Assembly: GCA_001953115.1 (NCBI GenBank)
Contig: LSSL01005230.1
Span: 1 to 13,130 of the forward strand
From: Smittium mucronatum
Lineage: Eukaryota; Kickxellomycota; Harpellomycetes; Harpellales; Legeriomycetaceae
Reading direction: 5' to 3'
Length of the DNA: 13,130 nucleotides
Made by a program: the position numbers and the translations under genes. Position 1 is the stretch's first letter, and every line of letters starts with the position of its first letter. Below the pieces are notes generated by a model that was not told the DNA's origin, made no database searches, and saw nothing but the letters and a program-made list of their open reading frames with translations. Of this stretch, positions 1-9,054 are shown one piece after another.

Positions 1-236
1 TTTTTTTTTTGATCCGTGTAATAATGTGGTTTAGATTTTAAAATTTTTGTAAACCCGTGTTCTGATACTTATGATGAAAAATAGGAATGATATAGCTTAT
101 ATTACCTGATTACCTAAAAAAATACCCCACACATGATCACTCTTCTGACCAATTTATTATTAATATTTTTTTCAGATTGAGAAAAAATTACTTAATCCGA
201 ATTTAAATACCAAAATTTCTCAAAAAATATTAAGAT

Positions 237-428
237 ATGTATGGTTATTTTTATGAGTTAAGTATCTCATCAGCGCTCAAAAAAAGTTTCTCCTTTCACC
301 GAATCTTTCGAAGATCAGCAAATATATATGAAATTTACCGTTTAATATGTCTACATTCATTTTTTTTCAAAAAAAATACAACAGATTACCTATATTCGGA
401 GATTTTTCTAGATGATTTCAAATATTGA
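237..428 (+). CDS. Doubtful 63-codon frame, unrecognised
   Basis: This is an ATG-initiated frame of 63 codons, lying two codons after an in-frame stop (TAA at 231-233). I recognise no family. The product would be rich in Phe, Tyr, Ile, Ser and Lys, with a basic middle part (FHRIFRRS near residues 20-27) and no clear membrane segment or signal peptide. There is no ribosome-binding box before the ATG. Its 3' end overlaps the next frame (412-594, same strand, different frame) by 17 bases. That is the arrangement expected either of translationally coupled small genes or of one old gene split by a frameshift. A frame of this length is expected by chance several times in a window of this composition, so it is listed mainly because of its partner. 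Confidence 0.12.
   Translation: MYGYFYELSISSALKKSFSFHRIFRRSANIYEIYRLICLHSFFFKKNTTDYLYSEIFLDDFKY
398..402 (+). promoter_or_regulatory. GGAGA box before the 412 ATG
   Basis: GGAGA sits nine bases before the ATG at 412. In sequence this poor in G such a box is rare, so it gives mild support to translation from 412 if the host is a bacterium. It means nothing if the host is a eukaryote. Confidence 0.2.
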
Positions 429-594
429 GCTGTTATTTAATCACATTTTTCCTAGCTGTGTTGATCTGATCTTAAGAGAAATCAGAAAAAATCAAACGAG
501 ATGCGATAGTAAAATTACTAATGTTCTAGAAACAGTAATTTGGTATTTAGAAACTTTATTTTGGAAGAATATCGATCAAATTTTCGATCTTTAA
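412..594 (+). CDS. Possible small protein of 60 residues, unrecognised
   Basis: This is the best coding candidate in the window, though still weak. The ATG follows an in-frame TAG (409-411) and is preceded by GGAGA at 398-402, nine bases upstream, a good Shine-Dalgarno distance if the DNA is bacterial. Purines occupy the first position in about 38 of 60 codons, as in real genes. The predicted product has no recognisable domain. It alternates hydrophobic and charged residues, as an amphipathic helical protein would (ILREIRKNQ near residues 20-28, LETLFWKNIDQIFDL at the C-terminus). Local GC is about 26%, above the window average. The frame may equally be chance, a eukaryotic exon fragment, or the second half of a frameshifted pseudogene together with 237-428. 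Confidence 0.22.
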   Translation: MISNIELLFNHIFPSCVDLILREIRKNQTRCDSKITNVLETVIWYLETLFWKNIDQIFDL

Positions 595-705
595 TAATAT
601 TTCATATTATCTTGGTATTAAAAACTAAAATTTTATTATTAACAATGAATATTCCCACTATAAGGCGAATAAAATTCAGTTAAATATCGATTATGTGTCT
701 TTTTT

Positions 706-1188
706 GACGATTTCCCACAACTTTGAAAAAATTCAGAAATAAACTTTTTTTAACCTTTATTCAACCCGCAAAATAAGACAGTCATCAAAAATTAAATGCA
801 GATGAAATCCAATTTATAAAAAAAACTCAAAAAAAAATAATTAAGCAGCAGAATAAATTTGTTTAAAATATTTAATTTATATAGAAAACGTGTTTTTATT
901 TTATTTCAGATGGTTCGACGATTTTTTGCAATATTTTCGAGAAAAAAATAGGATAAGTTTTTGACAACACAGAAATAGATTGTCCAGAAAGAACTTAATA
1001 TACCGTATGGTTTATTTAGTCATATAACTTCAACGCTTGTAATGTTACTGTTTAATATTCAAACAAGATATTATATTAGATATAGCGACTTTTTTAAACC
1101 GAATAAAGAATAAAATAATACTAATATACAGGATGGTATATGAAAAAAATCGTCAAATTACGTCCAAAAAATTCAAATTTTGACGATT
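706..1188. repeat. Cluster of GACGATT motifs with an inverted pair
   Basis: The heptamer GACGATT occurs on the + strand at 706-712, 917-923 and 1182-1188, and as its complement AATCGTC at 1148-1154. The last two copies form a perfect 10-bp inverted repeat, AATCGTCAAA (1148-1157) and TTTGACGATT (1179-1188), around a 21-base spacer. I noticed no other copy in the remaining 12 kb. Clustering of a CpG-containing word suggests protein binding sites or decayed repeat units. Chance cannot be excluded. Confidence 0.4.
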
Positions 1189-1440
1189 AAATTGTGGTTT
1201 AAACTTTAATACTAACTTTTTCAACTATTTTTTTTTTGTATCTAGGAGTTAGATTTATTTAATTTTTCTATAAAATTCACTCTTAAAGCTTTATACTGTA
1301 ACAGCCTCCTGATATAGCCATAAATTCATAGGGGGGTTTTATCAATTTTTTGACTCACCTTTTTTAGAACTTATAAATTCTTAATATTATAAATTGCTTT
1401 TAAGAGGTCGAGAGGAAAAAACAGTACTTTTTTTATAAGA

Positions 1441-3690
1441 TTTTTCATTTTACCAGTGGTCATAACTATATATATATTAATTTTTTTAACTTTACTGCAG
1501 TCGTAAAGCGTAATTTTAAAATAATTTATTTAAATTAATGGCTTCTAATTGGAGCTCATACTACAAAATATCTTTGTAAAATGGGAGTTTATTTAATTTA
1601 TCAAATCAAATTAATGAATTTAATTTTAATCAGAATGAAAAAATACCCTGAGATCTGAAAAGTTAAATGGATTCGTTTGAATATTGAAATTCATACAATC
1701 AGAAGAAGTTTTTCAAAGATTTTAGAAAATCATATTTTCTACTATATTTTTATACAATTAATAATTTTTAGATATTGTAAAATATAAAATTTAACACTTT
1801 TACAAATTTTATTACTTTTTATTTTTTCGATAAGATTTGATGTACGCTTTGATATTTTTTTTCTGGTTATTCAAAATATCTTTTATTCTGGTTTTTTTCA
1901 CATAAATTTAGAGCAATAATAATTAAAAAAAGCATTATCAGTAGTAAATCAAATTTACCTAATTTTTCAAAAAAAATACAAAATTTTTTTTCCCGTGTAT
2001 AAAAAAACAATTAAAAAATAATCAATCGATATAAGCCGATTATTATTTTGCTTATATTTTTATTATTTTTAGATGAAAAATATTATTCTATCAACCCAAT
2101 ACCTGTATTTTTCGTGTTTAATGGTCGTTTTTCAAATAAAAATTTAATTATAAAAATTTAATACCATTATTCAATCAATTTCACCATCTTTATAAATTTT
2201 GTTATTAGGATGGTGAGGTGACTGGAGACCTATTTCAAATTAACCTCCGAGAAATTTCAAATATTATTTATCAACTAATATTTTATGATTATTTTTTAGA
2301 AAAAGTGCGTGTTGCAATTTATCGATTTATTTTTACTGGGCAATATATTTTAAATCTTGGTTTTTTATAGGTGGTGATATTATGTGATTTTATTTTATTT
2401 AATAAGCCCTAAAAACTAAAAAGATAAAATTTGCGAGTGTTGAATTATCTACTATTATTTTCAATAAAATCTGTTTTTTGTTAAATTTAAATTATTTGAA
2501 TTAAATTAAATTTTATAATAAAATCGAATTCTCTTGCTTTGTAGTATCATATATATAGATTATAAGGTTTCAAATAAGATTTCTGATCAAAATATTAAAA
2601 AATATAATAAAATAATAATAGGATTAATACAAATTTAATAAAGAAAAGCCATCAGATCTCTAAATTTTTTTACTTTTCTGAATATTTATTCTTTTTTTTC
2701 TTTCAAAGTAACTATCAAATATCCTCTTCACTTTGATATATATAGCCTTAATACGAATAAAAAAATATCATGTGAATTTATATATCTTTATACTTAAATC
2801 AATGATATTAAACATTCACTTTTCGAATTAAGGTTCTTTGTAAAATAAATCATTGAATTTTTAATTCATTCAATCTTTATAATAAATATCAAATATACTC
2901 GATACGTCAACAATTTATAGGAGAATTAAATTTCTTAAAATTACTAAGAATATATTTTCACACAGTATTTTTATAATTTTGTATAACCTTTAATATATAA
3001 AAAAAAGTTATTTAAAACACTGTTTTCGATAACTTATTTTTTAAAAAAATATAATTATATATTTCTAAATACAAAAATCCCAAAAGCAAATGTTTATGAT
3101 AGAACATGAACCGATAATCAATCTCTTTTAATGATTAATAAATAATTTCTTTTATCTTTATAAAAAAAGAAAATTTAAACTGCACAATGATGAGACAAAT
3201 AGATGTTATAAATTAAAAAATTAGGTATTAAATGGATTCAAATAATCTTCTGGAGTTATAAGTAATATTTTTTTTCTTTATCTAAGAAAATAATAACACA
3301 TAAAAACAGTTCGAATAATATTCCTATTTTCACAAAAAAATTCAACAAATAAAATATCAAAAACAAAAACTGTGCTAAAACACCATTTTTTATTTTATTT
3401 TTATGGATTCAGACTGTATAGCTTGATGATAGAATTGTCTTAAATTATGTAAAATTAAATTATATTTTTTCAGAAATATACAAATCTCATTTATATCTTC
3501 ATTTAGAGTCAAAATTTTTTTTATAATAAGCCTATCAACGCACCAAATCTGTTTTAAACTTCCATAATATTTTTAATAGATAGTTACTGCTTATGTTATT
3601 TTTTGCTGTTTAAGAATTACGACTGGTTTGATTTTGTTGCTTTTTTGGTATTTATTTTTTCGGTTATATATATATGCCTAAATATCCAAT
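1441..3690. other. AT-rich desert without recognisable genes
   Basis: No frame of note is present on either strand. The content is dominated by A and T tracts of 4-9 bases, some spaced in a way that could bend DNA. Local exceptions are an 8-bp inverted repeat ATATAAGC/GCTTATAT (2029-2036 and 2050-2057), followed by a T-rich tail, and the GC island at 2181-2255. I see no tRNA-sized GC-rich block. Confidence 0.6.
2181..2255. other. Small GC island with alternative stems
   Basis: An 8-bp perfect inverted repeat, TCACCATC (2181-2188) and GATGGTGA (2209-2216), surrounds a 20-base AT-rich spacer. Its right arm lies in a tandem GGTGA duplication (2212-2221). Two further pairings overlap that block: AGGT with ACCT across eight bases, and GAGGT with ACCTC about 23 bases downstream. 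The stretch from 2208 to 2255 is far richer in G and C than its surroundings. The stems compete for the same bases, so an RNA from here could switch folds. I could not fit it to a tRNA cloverleaf. Function is unknown. Confidence 0.4.
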
Positions 3691-3790
3691 GTTTCATGAT
3701 AGGGAGCAGTGTTTTTTTCGCCTCGAGATAAATATTCAGGGGTTCTCAGAGGCTTTTCTTTTATATCTAATCCACTTTAAAATATATTAA
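3674..3790 (+). other. Short frame of 38 codons across the GC-rich hairpin
   Basis: An ATG frame of 38 codons (MPKYPMFHD at its start) spans the hairpin at 3720-3753. The same frame runs back to an in-frame TGA, preceded by a phenylalanine-rich stretch that would be hydrophobic. If TGA were read as tryptophan the frame would extend to about 58 codons. I recognise no family, the length is well within chance, and the frame is recorded only because it coincides with the strongest GC patch of the window (3690-3760). Confidence 0.08.
3720..3762 (+). terminator. Terminator-like GC-rich hairpin with T tract
   Basis: The left arm GCCTCGAGA (3720-3728) pairs with TCTC (3744-3747) and GAGGC (3749-3753), leaving one bulged A at 3748 and a 15-base loop. 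Six of the nine pairs are G-C, very unusual in this background. The stem is followed at once by TTTTCTTTT (3754-3762), giving the layout of a Rho-independent terminator for + strand transcription. No convincing gene lies upstream, so it could be a relic, the end of an untranslated RNA, or a hairpin with another role. The pairing is certain; the function is inferred. Confidence 0.4.
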
Positions 3791-5316
3791 ATCATGAAAA
3801 GATTCATATCTTACCTGAATAAATATGGTTAATCTTCAATCCGTGATGTATAAAGAACATCCCTTCACAATTTTTTTTTAAAAAAATTTCCTTAGAATAA
3901 CGCTTTATAATCCTCAAAAAAATAAGTTGTTATTGATCACCTTTGCATTAATTTATCAATTAAAAGAGTTGAAACTTTTTAGATAATGAAACCTAGAAAA
4001 AAATCCTCTGTGTGTATTTTTTTTATTTCAAAAATCATCTTTTTAATTAATTATTAATTGCATAAGTTGTTCTTTGGAAGTTTTTTGTGCTGAAACAGCA
4101 TTTTTATTCAATGATAAACTAATTATGGGATATATCTGGTATAATTTTAAAAATGAAAGATAAAAAATAAAGAGTACTTAGTAAAAAGACTTAAACCTTC
4201 TCCTTCACCAATTCTAATCTTATATATTTTTTTATTCAACATCCCGAATGAATTATAGTAATAATTTCGATAATTAGTTAAAGTTTTTAAAATTTATTCA
4301 ATTAGTTGACCAAAATAAAATTCTTCACCCGAGTCCTAAAAATTAAAAGTAATTATATCATCTGAGCTTTATATGTATCATTATCATTTTCTTAGGCTGA
4401 ATAAAGAATAATTTAAAGATTGGTGGGTTGAATTTCAATTAAAATAATTTTAAAATTCTTTATAATAGAAATATGATTTTTTAAGTTTCATTATTTACAT
4501 ATAAAAATTATTTCTCAAAAAAATTCGGGAAAATATCTAAGATTTTTTTTAAGAATACAAAAAAAAAAGAGCTGGTAGCCTTGATTTGTTATAATATAAA
4601 CTAAATTTATCAATACCATCATATTTTAAGCCCTGGTTAACAAATGATATTTCTAATAACATTACTCCAATTTTGATGCATCATCTCGTAAATTTGGATT
4701 TATTTAGATAAACTTCGATTTCTCTGATAAAATCAAATTCTATATAAATAATTAAATCTCCTAATTGTATTTGAATTTATCGAAAAATAAAATTTATATA
4801 AAAATAACACTTGATAATTTTGAGCTAGCGAATATTGTCTTATAAAAAATTGTCGTCAAAATAGTGAAATTTATTGAAAGATGATATTAAATTTAAATAT
4901 TTTTATTTTTATTTTTATTTGAAAAATAAAAATGAAATACGAAAAAGTACAAGTATTTTGTTGGTATCCTATTGTTAGAGAGTTTATTTTGAAAAATAAT
5001 AATCAAAAAAATACCCTCCTCATCGAGAAACTGTAATATAAATTATGATAAAATTTTCTTTATAATCAATTTAAATAAATCATGATTGATAATAAATTTC
5101 TGTTAATTCAATTAAAAATTCATTGAATACCAGGGTTTATTATTAATAAAAAATTAAATAATCTAACAATATTTTTTACAATATGAATTATTTGATACTA
5201 TTTTTATAAAAATTAGGTCCAATTCGGTAGCAATGCAAAATAAATTATCCGAAAAATCAATCGATTAAAGTATAAGTATCTGATACTCGTAAAATACATC
5301 ATCTGCACATTTTTAA
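3763..5316. other. AT-rich desert without recognisable genes
   Basis: No credible frame is present on either strand. Notable small items are a 10-bp palindrome TGATGCATCA (4674-4683), not rarer than chance, an A10 run near 4560-4568, the ATTTTT repeat at 4899-4920, and a 13-bp dyad AGTATC-T-GATACT (5275-5287) about 30 bases before the frame at 5317. Confidence 0.6.
4899..4933. repeat. ATTTTT repeat folding into a 12-bp A/T hairpin
   Basis: ATTTTT is repeated three times plus ATTT (4899-4920) and is followed directly by AAAAATAAAAAT (4922-4933). The latter is complementary to 4905-4916 across a five-base loop. The stem contains no G-C pair. Replication slippage combined with an inversion-like copy would produce it. 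Confidence 0.75.
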
Positions 5317-5499
5317 ATGAAAAAAAAAAATTTAAAAATTTATGCGATTTATGAAGATAAAGATAATGATAAAGATAGGGATATGGGTGGGGATTATGTA
5401 TATATTATATGTATGCGAGACCTTTTTAAGGGGTTTTCGATATTTTGTTGTGATGTGTATTTTTTGAATTTTGATCAGTATTTATTTTCGGTAAATTAA
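5317..5499 (+). CDS. Doubtful 60-codon frame with Asp/Lys repeat
   Basis: This ATG frame encodes a 60-residue product. It begins MKKKNLKIY, then has an acidic/basic repeat (EDKDNDKDRD, residues 13-22), then a cysteine- and aromatic-rich tail. About 28% of codons start with G although G is rare in the window, which resembles coding DNA. Much of that bias, however, comes from the 12-bp GAT-rich tandem repeat beneath it (5356-5391), which happens to be in frame. No ribosome-binding box precedes the ATG, and no family is recognisable. It is probably a chance frame on a purine-rich repeat. Confidence 0.12.
   Translation: MKKKNLKIYAIYEDKDNDKDRDMGGDYVYIICMRDLFKGFSIFCCDVYFLNFDQYLFSVN
5356..5391 (+). 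repeat. GATAAAGATARR tandem repeat, purine-rich
   Basis: GATAAAGATAAT (5356-5367) is followed by GATAAAGATAGG (5368-5379, ten of twelve bases identical) and a diverged third unit, GATATGGGTGGG (5380-5391). The + strand is almost purely purine plus T, and G strongly outnumbers C up to about 5500. Confidence 0.7.
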
Positions 5500-6077
5500 T
5501 AAAGAATTTTATCTTTTACAAAATAAAGATGGATTTTATATTTCAATAAAAAAATAAATTATAATTAGCTCTTTTTTAGTAGTTCTTAAACATAATTCGA
5601 AACTTCTTGTTAATATATAAACTCGGATGTAGAAAAATAATATTTAAAAAGATTAACACATTAAAATAATGTAAAATTATAGTTAAAATTATATCATCTA
5701 ATAATGATATAATAGAATACATGTGGGAAAAAAATGGTTTAAATTTGTTAGGTAAATACCAATTTTTATTGGGTTGACATATTTATTGATAGATTTACAT
5801 AAAAATCCGAATATTAATAAATTTAAGCCATATTTTTTATTATTAAAATATTTAAAATAGGTCTGATTATGTAAAATCTCGAAATGCGTTTTTCTGAGGC
5901 ATTGAGGATTTCTGTAAAATTTAAATTTTTAATAATATTAAATAAGACCTAAAAAAAAAATCTCCACGAAAAATAGATCATAATCCCAAAAAAAGAAATA
6001 TATTATTTAAGGCTTCACCTTCGGTAAAAACTTAAATATCCAAGAAAAAAAATTAACTGATTTTTTATTATTATTAT

Positions 6078-6097
6078 ACAGATATAGTGATATCTGT
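6078..6097. repeat. 8-bp hairpin with AGTG loop
   Basis: ACAGATAT (6078-6085) and ATATCTGT (6090-6097) are perfect complements around the four-base loop AGTG. Weaker dyads (GTGAT/ATCAC, TTGAT/ATCAA) follow within 45 bases. Function is unknown. Confidence 0.6.
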
Positions 6098-6541
6098 TTG
6101 ATCACTTGGAATTGATATTTTTGTCAATCAAATTATCAAATACCTTGGTATTTATTTATTATAGAAAGAATAATTTTTCTTTTGTAGGATTATTTTACTT
6201 CATAAAAAATAAAATTAAAATTAAGGGTAATATTCCTATTTTTATTATATAAGTTCCAGTAAATACAAAATTTATTAGTGAATTTTTTTTTCCAGGTTGA
6301 AACCTTAAGATAATGATAATATACCAGAAAATTTTCATCACTAGATTTTATAAATAATGCTATAGCCGGATTGAAACGTTTTCCCAAAGAGAATAAAGTA
6401 TAATATTTAAAAAAAAATTAATGAGTAAACTTTGGAAGAGATAATTCAGTATTAATACAAATTAACATAAATATATATAATTATTTTTTTGATTAAATTT
6501 TTCAAATCTACTAAAATATTGCAATTTTCTTTTTTCGATTT

Positions 6542-6614
6542 AAAAAAAAAAAAAAGCTTTATTATTATAACATCAAATCGCAGACTTGGTTAAAAAAAAC
6601 AGCCAATCTGTTTT
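6542..6614 (+). other. A14 run followed by two mutually exclusive stems
   Basis: A run of 14 A (6542-6555) is followed by GCTTT. Downstream, CAGA (6581-6584) and TTGG (6586-6589) can pair with CCAATCTG (6603-6610), with one bulged C at 6585. Alternatively AAAACAG (6596-6602) can pair with CTGTTTT (6608-6614) across the loop CCAAT. The second stem ends in TTTTATTATTA. Both use CTG at 6608-6610, so only one can form, as in attenuators. No gene follows closely, and both stems are short. Confidence 0.3.
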
Positions 6615-6747
6615 ATTATTACAAAATTAAGAAATGTATATTTTTCTTATGGAGAATCTATATTAATTATCCTGGAGTTTTCCTATATGGTTATGAACCT
6701 TATTTATTTTTGTAAAAATAATTTTATAATGCGATTATTATTTAATA

Positions 6748-6776
6748 ATTTTCTCTTAGCTATTTTAAGAGAAAAT
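6748..6776. repeat. Perfect 11-bp inverted repeat
   Basis: ATTTTCTCTTA (6748-6758) and TAAGAGAAAAT (6766-6776) are perfectly complementary around a 7-base loop. Only two pairs are G-C. About one such repeat is expected by chance at this composition, so it may be meaningless. Confidence 0.6.
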
Positions 6777-7149
6777 GAAATAAAAACATATTTTTTAGTT
6801 ACATTCTTGAAAAAAATTCAATCAGATCATGGTTTCTGTAGATATAAATATTAAATTATCACAGAAAAAATTAAAGATATAAAATATAGCCCGTTTATTA
6901 TTGTTAACTATCATTATAGAAGTATTGAGCGTGCCTATTTATTTATATGATAATAATTTGAAAAAATTAAAATTGATTAACTAAATACTAAAACAGTATA
7001 ATAAATGTGCGGTATCTTAAACAGTTTAACTTTGTGAAAAATATAGAATATTTTTATTAAATATTTACTTAATTCCAAACCAAATTTGCTTTACCCACGA
7101 TATTTAAATAATTATATATATTTTATGTAAAAAACAAGTTATTCGTGTC

Positions 7150-7189
7150 GATCATTAATATTTTTTTAAAATTTGTTTATTAGATGATC
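7150..7189. repeat. Bulged 11-bp inverted repeat
   Basis: GATCATTAATA (7150-7160) pairs with TATTA (7178-7182) and ATGATC (7184-7189), leaving G7183 bulged, across a 17-base spacer. The design (a long stem with a single-base bulge) matches the hairpins at 3720 and 11245, but this one is mostly A-T. Confidence 0.5.
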
Positions 7190-8052
7190 ATTTTTGTAAA
7201 AATTAATAGGACAATCTTGAGTTTAAATTTGATAGTAATTTTATGCTAGAAATTCGACTTCAATTACTTAGGGGTCAAATAAAAATAAAAATGAGTTATG
7301 TATATATATCTGTAAGTGAAAATTATCTCTATATTCGATCCTTAAATGGTTATTTCTATCTTTTATGGATTTGAACTGAAATAATTAATGGAAAAACTTA
7401 TTTTATTTTGCCAATTTTATTGAATAAAACTATAACTAATAGAAATTAAAATAAATCAAGTTAAATTTTGATAATAATAAACTATATAATATAAATATCT
7501 TTAAATTAAAATTTCTTTTATTATTTCCAAAGACAGAATTGCATTATACGGAACTAAACGCCTATTTTTCTATTTCGTTTACATATTAAATTTATTGTTT
7601 GAGCTATATAAAAAAGAGTTTTATTGGATAAATATAATTTTTATTTATAATAGCTTTACCAATAAAATCCATCAAGAAAAGAAAGTATTAAATTTTTAAT
7701 AATTTATTTTTCATTTGTTTCCTAATATAGTCTGACTATCAATTTTCAGTAAATTTTCGTGATTTTTTTCTATATTTATTATCGCGGTATCCGTTATAAA
7801 CAAATTATATCGCCGATGGTTTTTCATTTTATTTAAAAGTCTACTTTAATTAAACTTTAATCATATTTTGATTGAAATATACATATATATATATATAGCT
7901 TTTTAAAATGAAATTGTAGGCTGTATCACAATTTTTTTTAAAGTATATTGCAGCTTAAAGTAAAAAAATATCATTTAATTTTTTTTATTTCAGTTTATTT
8001 TTTATAATTATATGAGAAAATCTATTGCTCTGACCATTATATGAAGGTTGGC

Positions 8053-8099
8053 TGAAATAAATATTTCAATTTGACTGAAATGCGATCATTTTGATCATT
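8053..8099. repeat. Cluster of alternating short dyads
   Basis: TGAAAT (8053-8058), ATTTCA (8063-8068) and TGAAAT (8076-8081) follow one another, so the middle copy can pair with either neighbour. GATCATT is then repeated at about 8084-8099, forming a further short palindrome, GATCA-TTT-TGATC. All stems are only 5-6 bp. Confidence 0.4.
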
Positions 8100-8105
8100 A
8101 TCTGT

Positions 8106-9054
8106 CAATTTGATTTTTTTAGAATCGACATAGCAATAATATGTCAAAATTATTACTTTAATAGAATCTGTCATTTTTTTAAATCCTCCACAGAAACCAA
8201 AAAAAATTCAACCAATATCTTTTCAATAATTTATTCGTTTTTATATTCGCTCATATTACACGTTGATATTAAAATGAGGTAGCAAATAAGACTTTGATTT
8301 CCATATTGAAGAGAAAATACCTGGAATATATTGGATATAATTTTCCCTAGTAAAAAAATGGAAATTTAATTTTTGTTCTCGACTTATATAAGTGACAGTT
8401 TTTCATTATAAAATAAGTTTAAATGACGGATTTTTGTTAAATCGACCCAATAAACTTCAAATCGACAGATAATGTTAAAAAATTTCTGCATTTTAATCAA
8501 ATTGTCCATAAAATACCTTTTAAGCTTAATAAATATGAAATAAGTAATTTTGGTGAACTAGAATTTGAAATTTAAATTAAAAGAGATAATTTTATCCCAA
8601 ACCTAGAATATTTTAATTTTATATCTTATAAACTTAGTTTTGTAATTAAATTAACCATTTTTTATAAAAAAATAAAGATGAGGAAGTTTATATTATTATT
8701 TTTAACGAGATATATTCATTTTTTGAATTTCCAAAATTTGATCCCATTAATTATGTTTCTCTGGTTTTAGATTTCTAATCTTTTTAATATTACTATATAT
8801 GTAGTTATTTATTTTGAATATATTCCATAAATAAATGATTGAATAACCTCAAGGGTAATATACTTGAGGACTTGAGATTTAGAAAAAACATTTACTCTTG
8901 AAGATTTATATCATTTTTTTAAAATATCAATTTTTTTTCGAAAACTGCTTATTATATATATTTAACCCTTTCATTACCCAAAATTTATATTCACACTTAT
9001 TTTTTCACATTAATAGAAAAATAGCTAAATCTTCGTTATTATTCCAATAATACT
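8106..9054. other. AT-rich desert without recognisable genes
   Basis: No frame is recognisable. A frame at 8091-8282 starts with TTG, lacks a ribosome-binding box and looks like chance. The only item that stands out is the hairpin at 8847-8869. Confidence 0.6.
8847..8876. repeat. GC-containing 7-bp hairpin with repeated right arm
   Basis: CCTCAAG (8847-8853) pairs perfectly with CTTGAGG (8863-8869) around a nine-base loop. Four of the seven pairs are G-C. ACTTGAG is repeated directly at 8862-8868 and 8870-8876, so the left arm has two possible partners. No T run follows on either strand, so it is not a typical terminator. It may be a binding site for a dimeric protein or an RNA stem. Confidence 0.5.

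Larger units (their letters stand above)
1..1440. other. Less AT-rich left segment, mostly without genes
   Basis: Hand counts give about 26% GC for bases 1-600 and about 24% for 601-1440, clearly above the 10-20% of most later rows sampled. Apart from the two short overlapping frames at 237-594, nothing here resembles a gene. The segment holds a T10 run at its very start, a GACGATT motif cluster (706-1188), a G6 run at 1331-1336 beside a GC patch (1300-1340), and scattered A or T tracts. The raised GC could be the edge of a neighbouring gene or the remnant of an old coding region. It could also simply be local variation. Confidence 0.5.
5500..8052. other. AT-rich desert with scattered dyads
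   Basis: No gene is recognisable. A minus-strand frame at 6190-6387 opens only with TTG and is treated as chance. Small dyads include CCAAT-TTTT-ATTGG (5759-5772), TATTTAAG/CTTAAATA (6004-6011 and 6031-6038), TTTTATTGG/CCAATAAAA (7619-7627 and 7659-7667) and an (AT)7 run at 7883-7897. A GC patch lies at about 7780-7820 without clear structure. Confidence 0.55.

Noticed and set aside
2205..2275. tRNA-like reading of the GC island
   Set aside because: No seven-pair acceptor stem, five-pair T stem or canonical anticodon arm could be fitted.
2517..2530. 14-base match to the 17-bp minisatellite unit
   Set aside because: By a rough estimate, dozens of 14-base repeats are expected within a 13 kb window of this composition.
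4674..4683. Palindrome TGATGCATCA
   Set aside because: One or two such 10-bp palindromes are expected by chance.
5774..5801. TTGACA followed by TACATA as a bacterial promoter
   Set aside because: The second hexamer matches poorly, and no gene follows. Such matches are common in AT-rich DNA. TTGACA at 961 also lacks a -10 box.
6190..6387. Minus-strand 65-codon frame
   Set aside because: It has no ATG start (it opens with TTG), no ribosome-binding box and no recognisable motif, and its length is expected by chance at this composition.
8091..8282. Plus-strand 63-codon frame
   Set aside because: It starts with TTG and has no ribosome-binding box or family resemblance. It overlaps a cluster of short dyads and looks random.
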